From: an uncultured Acidimicrobiales bacterium
GTDB taxonomy: Bacteria > Actinomycetota > Acidimicrobiia > Acidimicrobiales > SZUA-35
Length of the DNA: 64,000 nt
Assembly (NCBI GenBank): GCA_938021675.1
Contig: CALIFY010000001.1
Coordinates: 62,001-126,000, forward strand
Direction: 5' to 3'
Shown here: piece after piece, positions 17,479 through 27,863 of the stretch
How positions within the stretch are numbered: position 1 is the first letter of the stretch
Layout of the letters: each line of letters opens with the position of its first letter
The notes under the pieces: generated by a model
What the model was told of the DNA's origin: nothing
The model's database searches: none
Seen by the model: only the letters and a program-made list of their open reading frames with translations
Position numbers and translations under genes: made by a program

Positions 17479-18039
17479 CTAACCCACGGTTGCGGTTGCT
17501 CGACTCATCGCGTGACGCACCAATGAAATGATGCAGTCTCGCACGGCAGCTTTTGTCCGGGCATCGGTGACGATGATCGGTACATCCTGGGGGATGTCGA
17601 GCGCTTCCCGAACAGCCTCCGGATGGTGCATGAGTTTGTTGTCGAAGGCGTTGATGGCCACTATGAACGGCACGTTGGCTCGTTCCATGTAGTCGACGGC
17701 GGGGAAGCAAGCATCGAGCCGGTTCGTATCGACCAGCACGACCGCGCCGATGGCGCCGCGGATCAACTCATCCCACATGAAGTGGAAGCGGTCCTGGCCG
17801 GGCGTGCCGAATACATACAGCACCAGCTCATCTCCCAGGGCGACACGACCAAAGTCCATGGCGACGGTGGTGCCCGCCTTGGAGGTAGCGTCGCCGAGGT
17901 CATCGACGTCCTCAGACGCCTTTGTCATCTTCGCCTCAGTGGTGAGGGGATCGATGTCGGAGATGGCGCCGACGAAGGTTGTCTTACCGACGGCGAATCC
18001 GCCGGCAACGACGATCTTCACGGGGATTGGGTTAGTCAT
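17479..18039 (-). CDS. CvnD-type small GTPase of a conservon
   Basis: 186 residues. P-loop GGFAVGKT (13-20), switch-2 FGTPGQDRF and the base-recognition NAFDN are those of the actinobacterial ATP/GTP-binding CvnD family, related to MglA/Ras-like GTPases. The start ATG 18039 has GGGAGACGAG directly upstream. It is the last gene of the cvnABCD unit. In Streptomyces such four-gene sets form membrane-associated complexes with GTPase signalling and affect development; the input here is unknown. Confidence 0.9.
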   Translation of the reverse strand: MTNPIPVKIVVAGGFAVGKTTFVGAISDIDPLTTEAKMTKASEDVDDLGDATSKAGTTVAMDFGRVALGDELVLYVFGTPGQDRFHFMWDELIRGAIGAVVLVDTNRLDACFPAVDYMERANVPFIVAINAFDNKLMHHPEAVREALDIPQDVPIIVTDARTKAAVRDCIISLVRHAMSRATATVG

Positions 18040-18088
18040 CTCGTCTCCCGGGGGGTTTCGATCATCTTGGTCACGGGCGATCCCTCCA

Positions 18089-18454
18089 TCACAGATCGTG
18101 CAGGCCGTGGAGCACACGCTCCAACAGCGCAATGTCGGGGCGGCCGTCGCCCTGGGTGGCGCCGACGCTACTGCTGGCATTCCCGCCAGTAATGAGGTCT
18201 CCGGCGAGGACCTTTGCCACCTGAAGCGGCATTGACAGGTGGGCAGATATTTCTGCAACCGACTGGGGGGTTTCGCAAAGTTCGGCTACTTCCCGCAGCT
18301 CGGTCTTGAGGCTGGCCAATCCGTTGCGGCCGGCCGAGGTGGTCTGGATCATGGCCTCCAACCCCAGTTCGACCTCGCTGCGGGTTCGGCCACCGGTAAC
18401 CGTGTATGGCCGAATGCGCAGCGACGAGGGCCGATCTTCGGCCGCGGCGGTCAT
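18089..18454 (-). CDS. CvnC-type DUF742 protein
   Basis: 121 residues: RIRPYTVTGGRTRSEVEL near the start is the DUF742 hallmark, followed by a winged-helix-like region (SVAEISAHLSMPLQVAKVLA). DUF742 proteins are the third component of conservons. ATG 18454 overlaps the CvnB stop as ATGA. The family's last conserved segment is present, preceded by a Gly/Ser-rich insertion (NASSSVGATQGDG). Confidence 0.9.
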   Translation of the reverse strand: MTAAAEDRPSSLRIRPYTVTGGRTRSEVELGLEAMIQTTSAGRNGLASLKTELREVAELCETPQSVAEISAHLSMPLQVAKVLAGDLITGGNASSSVGATQGDGRPDIALLERVLHGLHDL

Positions 18455-18873
18455 TGAGGCAGCGCCGCCTGAAGCTCAGCTCGAAGCTCTGGCGTTAGAG
18501 TCTCTCCGGCCTTGTCGACCAGAACAGCCATTTCGTATGCCACGAGACCGATGTCGGCCGAAGCGTCGGCCACAACAGCGAGCAATGAGCCGTCGCTAAT
18601 TCCCGTTACGAAGATGAACGCGTGTTCCATCTCGATGATCACTTCGGTCACCGCGCCACCGCCAAAGCGATCGGCCGCACCGTAGCTCAGGCCGATAAGC
18701 CCAGAAGCGACGGCAGCGAATCGATCGACAGCATCGCGGTCGAGGCCGGCCGAGGTCGCGATGGGTAAACCATCGGATGAGACCACTACCGCCTCAGATA
18801 CACCTGGAACCTGCTCGACGAAGTTATTGACGAGCCAGTTGACATTGCTGGCTCCTTCACTGAGTCCACTCAT
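18451..18873 (-). CDS. CvnB-type roadblock/LC7 domain protein
   Basis: 140 residues. A single roadblock/LC7 domain: VNWLVNNFVEQVPGVSEAVVVSSDGLPIA-type start (residues 11-39), then SYGAADRFGGG and VVADASADIGLVAYEM. Roadblock proteins bind and stimulate small GTPases, so this is the expected partner and possible GAP of the CvnD protein. It starts 2 bases after the cvnA stop and overlaps cvnC. Confidence 0.9.
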   Translation of the reverse strand: MSGLSEGASNVNWLVNNFVEQVPGVSEAVVVSSDGLPIATSAGLDRDAVDRFAAVASGLIGLSYGAADRFGGGAVTEVIIEMEHAFIFVTGISDGSLLAVVADASADIGLVAYEMAVLVDKAGETLTPELRAELQAALPQ

Positions 18874-18875
18874 TG

Positions 18876-20675
18876 TCAGGCCTCGTCCTTCCCGTTGTCC
18901 TCAGTGCCGCTCGGTGCGGCATTCTTGCGTCCGTCTTTCAGACCATCCCGGTACTTCGAGAGCATCGAGCGGACCTCCTCCGGCTTCCTACTACTTGGTG
19001 CCACCGCCCGGGTTTCGGCGATCGGGGTTTGGGTTGCGCCGCGGGTTCGTTGAACCAGCTTGCTGCCCTCTTGTTCCCCAACCGAGACTTCCGGTGGGCT
19101 CCAAGTCGCATCTTCGTCGCGACCACCGCCGGCCAGGATTGTGGCCATTCCGACGTCGTTCGTTTCGGCCGCGTTGGCATCGTTGGCCTCGGTTTCGGTG
19201 GAGTCGTCTCGTCTCTTTCGTTGAGACTTCTTCTTCCGCTTCGGCTCGTTCGAGGCCGCATCGGATGACGTTCCGTCCTTTGGGTCCTGACCGTCATCGC
19301 TCGACCGCCGATGCCGGGCGGTCTCCAACGGTTCGTCGGCCGAGACCGTGGGAGGAGTCCAGCCTTCGGACTCCATGGAACTGGACGTCGGGTCGATTCC
19401 CAGCAACTTCGACAACGACTCGTTGTTCTGTTCGGAGTTGAGCCGATCCCGATCCGCCCGGATTTTCGTTTTGGGCCGCCGATCGGTGCTGTCGTCTTCG
19501 GCCGGGGCAAACTGCGGCTCGGTTTCAAGGTCGACCGGCTCAGGGGTCGGAGCCTCTGCCGGTTCGGCCGCTCGAAGCGACGGTGGGGTGGACGTCGTGT
19601 CCTCAGCTTCTTTTTGGGCACCGATGAAGTGATTCTTCGGTAGGTCCACTACAGCGGTCAGGCCCGACGATTCGGACTCCCGCAAGGCCACCGTGGCTTG
19701 GAGTCGCCTAGCTAAACGCCCTATCACCGCGAACCCAAGTGAGCGTCCGATAGCAAGACCGAGCTCGGGAGGGTTGGCCAGCGTCTCGTTTGCTGCCGCC
19801 AGCTGATCGGCGCCCATCCCTAAACCGCTGTCGGCGATCGTGATCTGGAAGCGATCCCCGGCGAACTGTCCTTCGACCTTTACCTGGGTTTCCGGAGGCG
19901 AGAACTGGGTTGCGTTCTCCATCAACTCTGCGATCATGTGGGCCAAATCGACAGCAGTTCCGGAGCTGACTTGGCCATCGGCCATCTCCACAAGCTCAAT
20001 ATTCTGATAGTTCTCTACCTCGCCCATGGCTACCCGCAGGACGTCGGCGATTTCTACCGGTCCACCTCGACGACGAGCCGGTTCGGCATCGGCGAGCACG
20101 AGCAGGCTCTCGGCGTTTCGACGCATCCGGGTCGCAAGGTGGTCGACTTTGAAGAGTTCGTGGAGCCGATCCGGGTCCTCTTCTGAGACCTCAAGGCTAT
20201 CGATGTATTCGACCTGACGATCGAGGAGAGACTGGTTGCGCCTTGCCAGGTTTACCACGATGCCGGACAACCCGGCCCGAACCGCGCTCTCGCTGGCGTC
20301 GTTGAGTCCGGCGGTTGCTTCCTGAGAGGTATTGAGGGCGATGGCCAACGGCCCAAGCTGAGGATCTCCCTCGTTCACCGGCACTGGTGCGAAATCGGGC
20401 GGGGTGGTTCCGTCCTTCGCCAACGCCGACTGGGCCTTAGCGATGGTCTCCGCTGCGGTGGTCAACTCCCCGATCGAATCCAGGATTGAGCGGCCGACTA
20501 TCACCGAAGCGACAAGTCCAACCACCAACCCGATGAGGGCGAAGACCCCGAAACCTCGAATTCCGGTATCGGAGTCGAGGAACAGCAGCGAACCGACGGC
20601 CAACACGGCCACGATTAACAGCTGAACAGCGACCATCGCTACCAGTCGATCTCTGAGCTTGAGTTGACGAAGCAT
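18876..20675 (-). CDS. CvnA-type sensor histidine kinase-like protein without a sensor domain
   Basis: 599 residues from ATG 20675 (GAGAGG just upstream). Two membrane segments (about 11-33 and 43-63) are joined by only about nine residues, so no extracellular sensor exists. A dimerisation-like region (DHLATRMRRNAESLL, 178-192) precedes a GHKL ATPase domain with ELMENATQF (250-258) and DSGLGMG (282-288). The usual phosphoacceptor His aligns poorly. Residues from about 355 on are low-complexity, first acidic then basic (EPKRKKKSQRKRR), and likely disordered. First gene of cvnABCD. Confidence 0.9.
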   Translation of the reverse strand: MLRQLKLRDRLVAMVAVQLLIVAVLAVGSLLFLDSDTGIRGFGVFALIGLVVGLVASVIVGRSILDSIGELTTAAETIAKAQSALAKDGTTPPDFAPVPVNEGDPQLGPLAIALNTSQEATAGLNDASESAVRAGLSGIVVNLARRNQSLLDRQVEYIDSLEVSEEDPDRLHELFKVDHLATRMRRNAESLLVLADAEPARRRGGPVEIADVLRVAMGEVENYQNIELVEMADGQVSSGTAVDLAHMIAELMENATQFSPPETQVKVEGQFAGDRFQITIADSGLGMGADQLAAANETLANPPELGLAIGRSLGFAVIGRLARRLQATVALRESESSGLTAVVDLPKNHFIGAQKEAEDTTSTPPSLRAAEPAEAPTPEPVDLETEPQFAPAEDDSTDRRPKTKIRADRDRLNSEQNNESLSKLLGIDPTSSSMESEGWTPPTVSADEPLETARHRRSSDDGQDPKDGTSSDAASNEPKRKKKSQRKRRDDSTETEANDANAAETNDVGMATILAGGGRDEDATWSPPEVSVGEQEGSKLVQRTRGATQTPIAETRAVAPSSRKPEEVRSMLSKYRDGLKDGRKNAAPSGTEDNGKDEA

Positions 20676-20847
20676 TGACCCTCTCACATCCGGTCGGCGC
20701 GATTTAGGAGCAACCGTTCAATCGGCGTCCCACCGACAGAGTTGAGAACGAGCTTCGAGATTTCCCGAATGGCGTGTGGCCATTTGAATCGTCAAATGTG
20801 TTGACGGTACGGCCTCAACTTCACCCCCAATAGGGCGATGGAAGAGC

Positions 20848-21576
20848 GTGGCTTCCGTGACCTCTGATCAAGCGACCAAGCCAGTACAAGACCTTGAAGG
20901 GAACCTGGCGAACACTCCATTGCCTGTGTTGTGCCAGGAACTCTCCGAAGGTGGTCGTACCGGCGCGGTGAGTATTGTCGGCGGACATGAGATTTGGTTC
21001 TCGGCCGGCGACATATATTTGGTAACGACGGCAAACGGTCCCGCCCTGAGCGACGTACTATTTGGAGCGGGCATCGGTTCGCTCGACGAGATCGAGAGCC
21101 TCTTCGCTCGGGCCGCTGAGCTGGGCTCGGTCACCGATCGGATCGTCGCAGTCCGACCAGAATCCGAAGTCCTGATCCGACGGCTCATTCATGAGTACAA
21201 CCTCAACTCGCTATTCGAGCTGCTCGTCCCGTCCACGTCCGCTTTTCGATTTGAGGATGGTCGCCGACATTGTCTCGGCGACCAGTTCGCGGTCGAGACT
21301 CAGTCTCTGATGGACCAAGTCCAGCGTCGCCTGGAAATCTGGCGAAAGATCGCCACGAGAATCTCATCGACCAACACCACGTTCCGGCTGTCGCCATCGT
21401 TACCAAACGACACCTTTGATCGTGTTGTCAGCTCAGACGAATGGCAGTTCTTGGCCCATCTCGACGGCCGAACCACCGTTGCCGATGTCATCACCGCAAC
21501 GGGCGAAAGCGCGTTCAGGGTCACCTCCACGCTGTACCGGTTACTCCTTGAAGGCCTCATCGCCGAGGTTGATTGA
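20848..21576 (+). CDS. DUF4388 domain protein
   Basis: 242 residues. The N-terminal DUF4388 (PatA-N-like) domain reads LEGNLANTPLPVLCQEL, GRTGAVSIVGG, IWFSAGDIYLV and LFELL. The C-terminal part looks like a winged helix (VSSDEWQFLAHLDGRTTVADV, STLYRLLLEGLI). DUF4388 proteins are often linked to GTPase/roadblock signalling systems. Here the gene diverges from cvnABCD across 172 bases, which supports a functional link. The start is GTG 20848 or GTG 20857. Confidence 0.82.
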   Translation: MASVTSDQATKPVQDLEGNLANTPLPVLCQELSEGGRTGAVSIVGGHEIWFSAGDIYLVTTANGPALSDVLFGAGIGSLDEIESLFARAAELGSVTDRIVAVRPESEVLIRRLIHEYNLNSLFELLVPSTSAFRFEDGRRHCLGDQFAVETQSLMDQVQRRLEIWRKIATRISSTNTTFRLSPSLPNDTFDRVVSSDEWQFLAHLDGRTTVADVITATGESAFRVTSTLYRLLLEGLIAEVD

Positions 21577-21602
21577 TCGAGGTCCCTCTTCGGACCCCGA
21601 TC
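21575..21602. terminator. Strong hairpin between convergent DUF4388 and gltD genes
   Basis: GATCG, bulged A, GGTCC, six-base loop, GGACC, bulged C, CGATC: ten base pairs with one symmetric mismatch. It starts in the DUF4388 stop codon and sits between two convergent 3' ends. No T-tract. Confidence 0.55.
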
Positions 21603-21603
21603 G

Positions 21604-23109
21604 CTACACCAGCGGACGATCGGTCGGTTTGACCGGTCGAGGCAACAGTGTCGATCCCATCAGTTCCTCGTCGACCGACGATGCACAGGCTCGACCTTCG
21701 GCAATAGCCCACACAATCAAGCTCTGACCACGGCCCATATCTCCACAGGCGTACACGCGCTCGTGAGATGTCGCCCACCGGTTGTCACGAACGACGTTGC
21801 CGCGATCATCTAAGGCGAGTTCGAGTTCTGCGATCGCGGTGTCACGTTCTGGCCCGACGAATCCCATGGCCAGAAGCACAAGATCGGCCTCTAGTTCGAA
21901 TTCGGACCCCTCAACTTTGGAGAAGGTCGGACGCCCGTCGACCACTACCGACTCCACCTCGTGGCCTCGAAGATGGGTCACTCGACCGTCTTGGCCAACA
22001 AACTCGGTCGTCTGGACCGAATAGACGCGTTCGACACCTTCCTCATGGGCTGACGCCGTTCGCATCATGAGCGGCCACGTCGGCCACGGGGTCGAAGGAT
22101 CCCGCTCCTCCGGGGGTCGTGGCATGATTTCGAATTGGCGGACCGACCGGGCTCCCTGCCGGTTCGCCGTACCCAAGCAGTCCGCTCCGGTGTCGCCTCC
22201 GCCGATGATGACCACCGCTTTGCCTTCGGCGGTGACCTGCGGGCTGTCCATGTCGCCATGCTGCACTTTGTTCGCCGGGGGCAAATACTCCATTGCCTGG
22301 TAGATGCCGTTGAGTTCGCGGCCAGGGAATGGCGTTGGCATCATGTCTCGCCAAGCGGTTGCACCGGCCGAGAGCACGACGGCATCAAAGTCTTCAACCA
22401 TCTTCGCCGCCGACATGGAACCATGGTCATCGGGTGCTCCCCCGACGTTCGCGTTGACTTCGAACCGGGTTCCCTCGCTCTCCATTTGCGCTAACCGGCG
22501 ATCGAGAACCGATTTTTCCATCTTGAACTCAGGGATCCCATACCGCAGGAGTCCCCCGATCCGGTCGGCGCGCTCGTAGACGGTTACCTGGTGACCGGCT
22601 CGCGTCAATTGTTGAGCGGCCGCCAATCCCGCCGGCCCAGACCCAACAACGGCCACAGACTTGCCCGTAGGTTTCGAGGCGATGACCGGACGGACCCAGC
22701 CTTCATCCCATGCCCGTTCGATGATCTGTAGCTCGATGTTCTTGATCGTGACGGCATCGGTGTTGATACCAGCGACACACGCCGACTCACAGGGAGCCGG
22801 GCACAATCGGCCAGTGAACTCGGGAAAGTTGTTCGTTGCGTGAAGAGACTCGATGGCCCGCTCCCAGTCCTCCCGATAGACCAGATCATTCCAATCCGGA
22901 ATCAGGTTTCCGAGTGGGCAGCCGTTGTTGCAGAACGGGATCCCGCAGTCCATGCAACGCGATGCCTGGGTTACTACCTCTTCTGTTGAGAAATGGCCAT
23001 CTTCGCCGCGCTCGGGATAGACCTCTCTCCAATCGCGGAGACGAACGGGGACGGGGCGCCGGGTTGGAACGCGACGCTCGTGTAGTAGAAATCCTCTTGG
23101 ATCACCCAT
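21604..23109 (-). CDS. gltD: Glutamate synthase small subunit
   Basis: 501 residues. The N-terminal Fe-S domain has [18 protein letters not shown] and [12 protein letters not shown]; the FAD site is [13 protein letters not shown] and the NADPH site [13 protein letters not shown]. It passes electrons from NADPH to the large subunit to make two glutamates from glutamine and 2-oxoglutarate. The start overlaps the gltB stop by 8 bases, so the two are translated together. Confidence 0.96.
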   Translation of the reverse strand: MGDPRGFLLHERRVPTRRPVPVRLRDWREVYPERGEDGHFSTEEVVTQASRCMDCGIPFCNNGCPLGNLIPDWNDLVYREDWERAIESLHATNNFPEFTGRLCPAPCESACVAGINTDAVTIKNIELQIIERAWDEGWVRPVIASKPTGKSVAVVGSGPAGLAAAQQLTRAGHQVTVYERADRIGGLLRYGIPEFKMEKSVLDRRLAQMESEGTRFEVNANVGGAPDDHGSMSAAKMVEDFDAVVLSAGATAWRDMMPTPFPGRELNGIYQAMEYLPPANKVQHGDMDSPQVTAEGKAVVIIGGGDTGADCLGTANRQGARSVRQFEIMPRPPEERDPSTPWPTWPLMMRTASAHEEGVERVYSVQTTEFVGQDGRVTHLRGHEVESVVVDGRPTFSKVEGSEFELEADLVLLAMGFVGPERDTAIAELELALDDRGNVVRDNRWATSHERVYACGDMGRGQSLIVWAIAEGRACASSVDEELMGSTLLPRPVKPTDRPLV

Positions 23110-26100
23110 GAGCAGCCTCCATGATTGCTTCGACAGGATCGAGGCCGAGCTGTTCGGCTCGTGATTTGGCGTCCAGTACCCTTCGATAATCGGTGGGCAT
23201 GACCTTTACGAAGGACTCGACGGATCGATCCCAGTCATCGAGTAGCCGTTCAGCTACTACGGAGTCGGTCTCGACATGATGAGTGCTGACCAAGTCGTGA
23301 AGTCGCCGACGATCATCGTCGGTCATGTCTTCGATCTCGACCATCTCCTTGTTGAGGTTTCGGTCGAACGACCGCTGCTCGTCGAGGACGTACGCGATAC
23401 CACCGGACATACCGGCACCAAAGTTTCGGCCCGTCGAGCCAAGAATGACTGCGACGCCACCGGTCATGTATTCGCAGCCGTGGTCTCCCACTCCCTCCAC
23501 AACAGCCTCGGCCCCGGAGTTTCGAACGCAGAACCGCTCGCCCACGACGCCGCGAATGAAGGCTTGGCCGCTGGTGGCACCATACAGAATGACGTTTCCG
23601 GCGATAACTGTTTCTTCGGCGACGAACGGCGCTGTCTTTGGTGGTCGAAGCGAAAGCCGACCACCGGAGAGACCCTTCCCGAAGTAGTCGTTGGCGTCAC
23701 CTTCCAAACGAAGCGTGACGCCCGACGGTACGAACGCCCCAAACGATTGGCCGGCAGACCCTTCGAAGTCGATGACAAGGGTGTCGACCGGGAGGCCTTT
23801 TCCTCCAAATCGCTTAGTCAGTTCATGGCCGAGCATGGCGCCAACGGTTCGGTTGGTATTGGAAATCGGGTAGCTCAGCTGCAGCGGCTGGACCGCGGCA
23901 CGACTCGGAGCTTCCAACACCCCCACCGCGTCGGCGATCAAGGTGTTGTCGAGGGCTCCGTCAAGGCCGTGGTCTTGGCTCGAGGTACAGTACCGGTCGT
24001 CGTCGGCCTCCAGCGCCGGCAGATGGAGAATCGGCGTGAGGTCGAGACCGTCTGCTTTCCAATGGTCAACCGCTTCTTTGGTGTCGAGGCACTCGGCATG
24101 ACCGACGGCCTCTTCCAGTGTTCGGAATCCGAGTGCCGCCAAGTGCTCGCGAACCTCTTCGGCGATGTACTCAAAGAACGTTTCTACGAACTCAGGCTGA
24201 CCGGAGAATTTGGCTCGCAGCGCCGGGTTTTGGGTCGCGATGCCGACAGGGCAGGTGTCGAGGTGACAGACTCGCATCATCACGCAGCCCGACACGACAA
24301 GCGGTGCGGTTGCGAATCCGAACTCCTCTGCCCCGAGCAACGCGGCGACGATCACGTCGCGGCCAGTCTTAATCTGACCATCGACCTGTATCACGATCCG
24401 GTCACGCAGGTCGTTGAGAAGCAGCGTTTGCTGGGTTTCGGCCAGACCAAGTTCCCAAGGGCCACCGGCGTGTTTCAGCGAGGTGAGCGGCGATGCGCCG
24501 GTGCCACCGTCATGGCCGGAGATAAGAACGACATCGGCCTTCGCCTTGGAGACCCCGGCCGCCACGGTACCAACGCCGACTTCGGCCACCAGCTTCACAT
24601 GGATCCGGGCCGACGGATTAGCGTTCTTTAGGTCGTGGATGAGCTGCGCCAGGTCCTCGATCGAGTAAATGTCGTGGTGGGGTGGTGGCGAGATGAGCCC
24701 AACCCCGGTGGTCGAATGTCGGGTTTTGGCGATCCATGGGTAGACCTTTCGGCCGGGGAGTTGGCCACCCTCGCCCGGCTTCGCCCCTTGGGCCATCTTG
24801 ATCTGAATGTCGTCGGCTGAGGTCAGATACTCCGACGTAACACCAAATCGACCGGACGCCACTTGCTTAATGGCCGACCGTTTTGAGTCGCCGTTGGGGA
24901 GGGTCACGAACCGTTCGGGGTCTTCGCCACCCTCACCGGTGTTCGACTTCCCTCCGAGGCGGTTCATCGCTATCGCCAGTGTTTCGTGCGCTTCGGCCGA
25001 GATCGAGCCGTAGCTCATGGCGCCAGTGGCGAACCGCTTGACTATCTCGGAGGCGGGCTCAACCTCGGCGATCGGTATTGCCGGTCGGTCCGTTCGAATC
25101 TTGAACAAGCCGCGCAGGGTGGCCACTTGTTCGGCGTGCCCGTCGACGAGGCTTGTGTACTGCTTGAATATGTCGTAGCGCTTGGTCCGGGTGGCGTGCT
25201 GCAGTTTGAATACGGTGTCCGGGTTAAAGAGGTGGTATTCGCCCTCTCGACGCCATTTGTATTCACCACCAGCGTTTAGTTGCCGGTGAGCCAGCGATTC
25301 CGGTCGATCGGGGAAGGCTTGCCGGTGCCGACGGCTGCACTCCTCTGTCAGCTGGGCCAATCCGATGCCCCCGAGTTTGGAGGTCACGCCGGTAAAGAAC
25401 TCGTCGACCAGTTCTTGGCTGAGGCCGACCGTCTCGAATATCTGGGCACCGGTGTACGAGGCAACGGTCGAAATGCCCATCTTCGACATGACCTTGATCA
25501 CCCCGTTGGACGCGGCAACGATGTAGTTCTTCTCGGCTCGATCTCTCTCGGCGTCGTCCGGATCGGATCCAAGTCGGGAATCGATCGTCTCGAATACGAG
25601 CGACGGGCAGATAGCGGTCGCGCCGCAACCGAGGAGGAGGGCCATGTGATGGACTTCCCGGGCGTCCGCCGCGTCGACAACAATGCCGACCTGCGTTCGA
25701 AGTTTCTCGCTGGTGAGGAAGTGGTGAATCGCTCCGGTGAGCAGAAGCGACGGAATAGGGGCGAGATCGGCGGTCGCTCCTCGAGTTGACAACACCAGGA
25801 TTTTGGCGCCGTCGGCGATAGCGGCCGCCGCATGGGCCCGCAGCGCTTCCAATGAGCGACGCAACCCGGCTTCGCCTTCAGCGATGGGAAAGAGGCCGGT
25901 AAGCGTCTCGGTTGCAATGTGGGGGAACCGACCGTCATCGTTGGCAGCACGGATTCGATCGAGCGTGCTCTTGGTGATGACCGGATAGTCGAGCACGAGT
26001 TGCCGACACCAATCGGGCCCGGGCTCTAAGATGTTGGCCGATGGGCCGAGCACCACCCGGTGGCTGGTGACCAATTCTTCCCGAATGGCGTCGAGTGGCG

Positions 26101-27664
26101 GGTTCGTGACCTGCGCAAACAGCTGCGTAAAATAGTCGAACAGCATGCGGGGTTGTTTTGACAATACGGCGACTGGAGTGTCGGTCCCCATCGATCCGAT
26201 GGCTTCCTTGCCGTAGTCGGCCATCGGGTCTACCAGGAGGTCGAGCTCTTCGGTGGTGTATCCGTTGGTGGTTTGCTCTGCGACCAGGTCATCGGCCAGT
26301 GGGGCCGCGCCACGACTATCCGTAGTGTTGATCGGTAGGTCGTTCACCTCATGGAGGTCACCTAGCCACTCTCCGTAGGGGTGTTGGGCCGCGAGGTCGG
26401 CCATGAGCTCGTCGTCGTCAACGATCCGACCGAGGCTCGTATCGACCAGAAACATCTTGCCCGGTTCAAGGCGTCCCTTACGTACAACCTTCGCCGGGTC
26501 GATGTCGATCACTCCGACTTCGGAGGCCATAATGACGAGATCGTCGTCGGTTACCCAGTAACGACTTGGCCGTAAACCATTGCGGTCCAGAACGGCCCCG
26601 ACGACTGTGCCATCGGTAAAGGTGACCGAGGCCGGCCCATCCCACGGCTCCATGGCTACGGCATTGAAGTTGTAGAAATCCCTCACGTCGGCCGGCAACG
26701 ACGGGTTCTTCTCCCACGCCTCGGGAATCATCATCAACACCGCGTGGTGGAGCGGGTAGCCACCGAGATGGAGTAGTTCCAGCGCTTCGTCAAAACTTGC
26801 GGTGTCGGACGCTCCGGGGGTGCAGATCGGGAACAGCTTGTGTTCGTTTTCGGCCCAGTGAGGTGCCCGGAGCAGTGCCTCTCGTGCTCGCATCCAGTTG
26901 CGGTTTCCCATGACCGTATTTATCTCACCGTTGTGCGCCACGAAACGGAAGGGGTGGGCCAGCGGCCAGGACGGGAAGGTGTTCGTGGAAAAACGAGAGT
27001 GGACGAGGGCCAGGGCGCTCTCAACCCGTTCATCGGACAGATCGACGAAGAACGAACAAAGCTGGGGCGTGGTGAGCATGCCCTTGTACACCAAGGTCCT
27101 GGCCGAAAGGCTTGGGAAATAGACGTCGTTCAGTTCGTGCTCTGTTCGCTTTCGCGCCAGGTACACGGCCCGGTCTAGTTCGATGCCGACAAGCGGCTCG
27201 GCCGCATCTGACGGCGACGCGACAAAGATCTGCTCGAATGTGGGCATCACGGCCAGTGCTTGCTCGCCAAGCCCTGTCGGGTCGACCGGGACGCTCCGCC
27301 AGGCCAAGGTGGCCAGACCTTCCTCGGCCACGATCTCTTCGATGCCCTTTTTCGCCGCGCTTCTACGCTGCGGATCGTTTGGCAGAAACGCTATGCCGGT
27401 GGCGTAGCGGCCGAGCTCGGGAAGGTCGTTCACCACCGACCGCAAGAATCGATCAGGGATCTGAATGAGCAGACCGGCACCGTCACCGGCGTTTGGCTCG
27501 GCATTGGTTGCCCCTCGGTGTTGGAGGCAGGTCAGCGCACCGAGGCCTTGCTGGACGATTTGATGGCTTCGACGGCCGCGCATGTCAGCGACGAACGACA
27601 CACCGCAGGCGTCGTGTTCAAATTTGGGGTCGTAGAGACCCTGTAGGGGGGGCGCACTATTCAC
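23102..27664 (-). CDS. gltB: Glutamate synthase large subunit
   Basis: 1520 residues, full length. The N-terminal amidotransferase nucleophile is C20 (HDACGVSF), exposed after removal of the propeptide. FMN-binding barrel motifs include [14 protein letters not shown], the [3Fe-4S] cysteines are in the C-x5-C-x4-C of [17 protein letters not shown], and the C-terminal beta-helix ([20 protein letters not shown]) is complete. It is the core of ammonia assimilation in the cytosol. GTG 27664 follows GGGAGA at 5 bases. A structured leader may lie upstream. Confidence 0.97.
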   Translation of the reverse strand: MNSAPPLQGLYDPKFEHDACGVSFVADMRGRRSHQIVQQGLGALTCLQHRGATNAEPNAGDGAGLLIQIPDRFLRSVVNDLPELGRYATGIAFLPNDPQRRSAAKKGIEEIVAEEGLATLAWRSVPVDPTGLGEQALAVMPTFEQIFVASPSDAAEPLVGIELDRAVYLARKRTEHELNDVYFPSLSARTLVYKGMLTTPQLCSFFVDLSDERVESALALVHSRFSTNTFPSWPLAHPFRFVAHNGEINTVMGNRNWMRAREALLRAPHWAENEHKLFPICTPGASDTASFDEALELLHLGGYPLHHAVLMMIPEAWEKNPSLPADVRDFYNFNAVAMEPWDGPASVTFTDGTVVGAVLDRNGLRPSRYWVTDDDLVIMASEVGVIDIDPAKVVRKGRLEPGKMFLVDTSLGRIVDDDELMADLAAQHPYGEWLGDLHEVNDLPINTTDSRGAAPLADDLVAEQTTNGYTTEELDLLVDPMADYGKEAIGSMGTDTPVAVLSKQPRMLFDYFTQLFAQVTNPPLDAIREELVTSHRVVLGPSANILEPGPDWCRQLVLDYPVITKSTLDRIRAANDDGRFPHIATETLTGLFPIAEGEAGLRRSLEALRAHAAAAIADGAKILVLSTRGATADLAPIPSLLLTGAIHHFLTSEKLRTQVGIVVDAADAREVHHMALLLGCGATAICPSLVFETIDSRLGSDPDDAERDRAEKNYIVAASNGVIKVMSKMGISTVASYTGAQIFETVGLSQELVDEFFTGVTSKLGGIGLAQLTEECSRRHRQAFPDRPESLAHRQLNAGGEYKWRREGEYHLFNPDTVFKLQHATRTKRYDIFKQYTSLVDGHAEQVATLRGLFKIRTDRPAIPIAEVEPASEIVKRFATGAMSYGSISAEAHETLAIAMNRLGGKSNTGEGGEDPERFVTLPNGDSKRSAIKQVASGRFGVTSEYLTSADDIQIKMAQGAKPGEGGQLPGRKVYPWIAKTRHSTTGVGLISPPPHHDIYSIEDLAQLIHDLKNANPSARIHVKLVAEVGVGTVAAGVSKAKADVVLISGHDGGTGASPLTSLKHAGGPWELGLAETQQTLLLNDLRDRIVIQVDGQIKTGRDVIVAALLGAEEFGFATAPLVVSGCVMMRVCHLDTCPVGIATQNPALRAKFSGQPEFVETFFEYIAEEVREHLAALGFRTLEEAVGHAECLDTKEAVDHWKADGLDLTPILHLPALEADDDRYCTSSQDHGLDGALDNTLIADAVGVLEAPSRAAVQPLQLSYPISNTNRTVGAMLGHELTKRFGGKGLPVDTLVIDFEGSAGQSFGAFVPSGVTLRLEGDANDYFGKGLSGGRLSLRPPKTAPFVAEETVIAGNVILYGATSGQAFIRGVVGERFCVRNSGAEAVVEGVGDHGCEYMTGGVAVILGSTGRNFGAGMSGGIAYVLDEQRSFDRNLNKEMVEIEDMTDDDRRRLHDLVSTHHVETDSVVAERLLDDWDRSVESFVKVMPTDYRRVLDAKSRAEQLGLDPVEAIMEAAHG

Positions 27665-27699
27665 CGGGTTCTCCCGTAGTTCGACTTGCGTGCAACAGA

Positions 27700-27764
27700 T
27701 CCCGCAAAAGGCTTCGGGAGCGACGTTGTCCTCGCAACCTCACGCAGAGAGCGTCGGGACGTCG
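27700..27764 (-). promoter_or_regulatory. Possible structured leader of gltBD
   Basis: Two inverted repeats lie 36-100 bases before the gltB start. TCCCG pairs with CGGGA around a 10-base loop (27700-27719). CGACGT pairs with ACGTCG (27721-27764) and encloses a nested hairpin, ACGC-AGAGA-GCGT. It does not match a riboswitch I can name, and it may simply be an attenuator or protein-binding leader. Confidence 0.28.
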
Positions 27765-27847
27765 GTGGCCCGGGTTAACCAGTGTATCTGACTGAGAGGT
27801 CTGTCCTCAATTGCAATCGCTGGTAACGATGACCGGAGACCGTGGCG

Positions 27848-27857
27848 AGGCTAGCCT
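27848..27857. promoter_or_regulatory. Palindromic bidirectional -10 element AGGCTAGCCT
   Basis: A perfect palindrome with TAGCCT on both strands. The plus hexamer ends 6 bases before ATG 27864; the minus hexamer points to gltB, giving a leader of about 180 bases. Confidence 0.5.
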
Positions 27858-27863
27858 CTGGCC

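Noticed and set aside
20676-20847. Symmetric bidirectional promoter between cvnA and the DUF4388 gene
   Set aside because: A TTGACG is present, but no TANNNT at a proper spacing on either strand could be supported.
23276-24631. Long open frame opposite gltB (451 codons, plus strand)
   Set aside because: It mirrors the codon pattern of gltB on the other strand, has no RBS or family motif, and gltB is beyond doubt.
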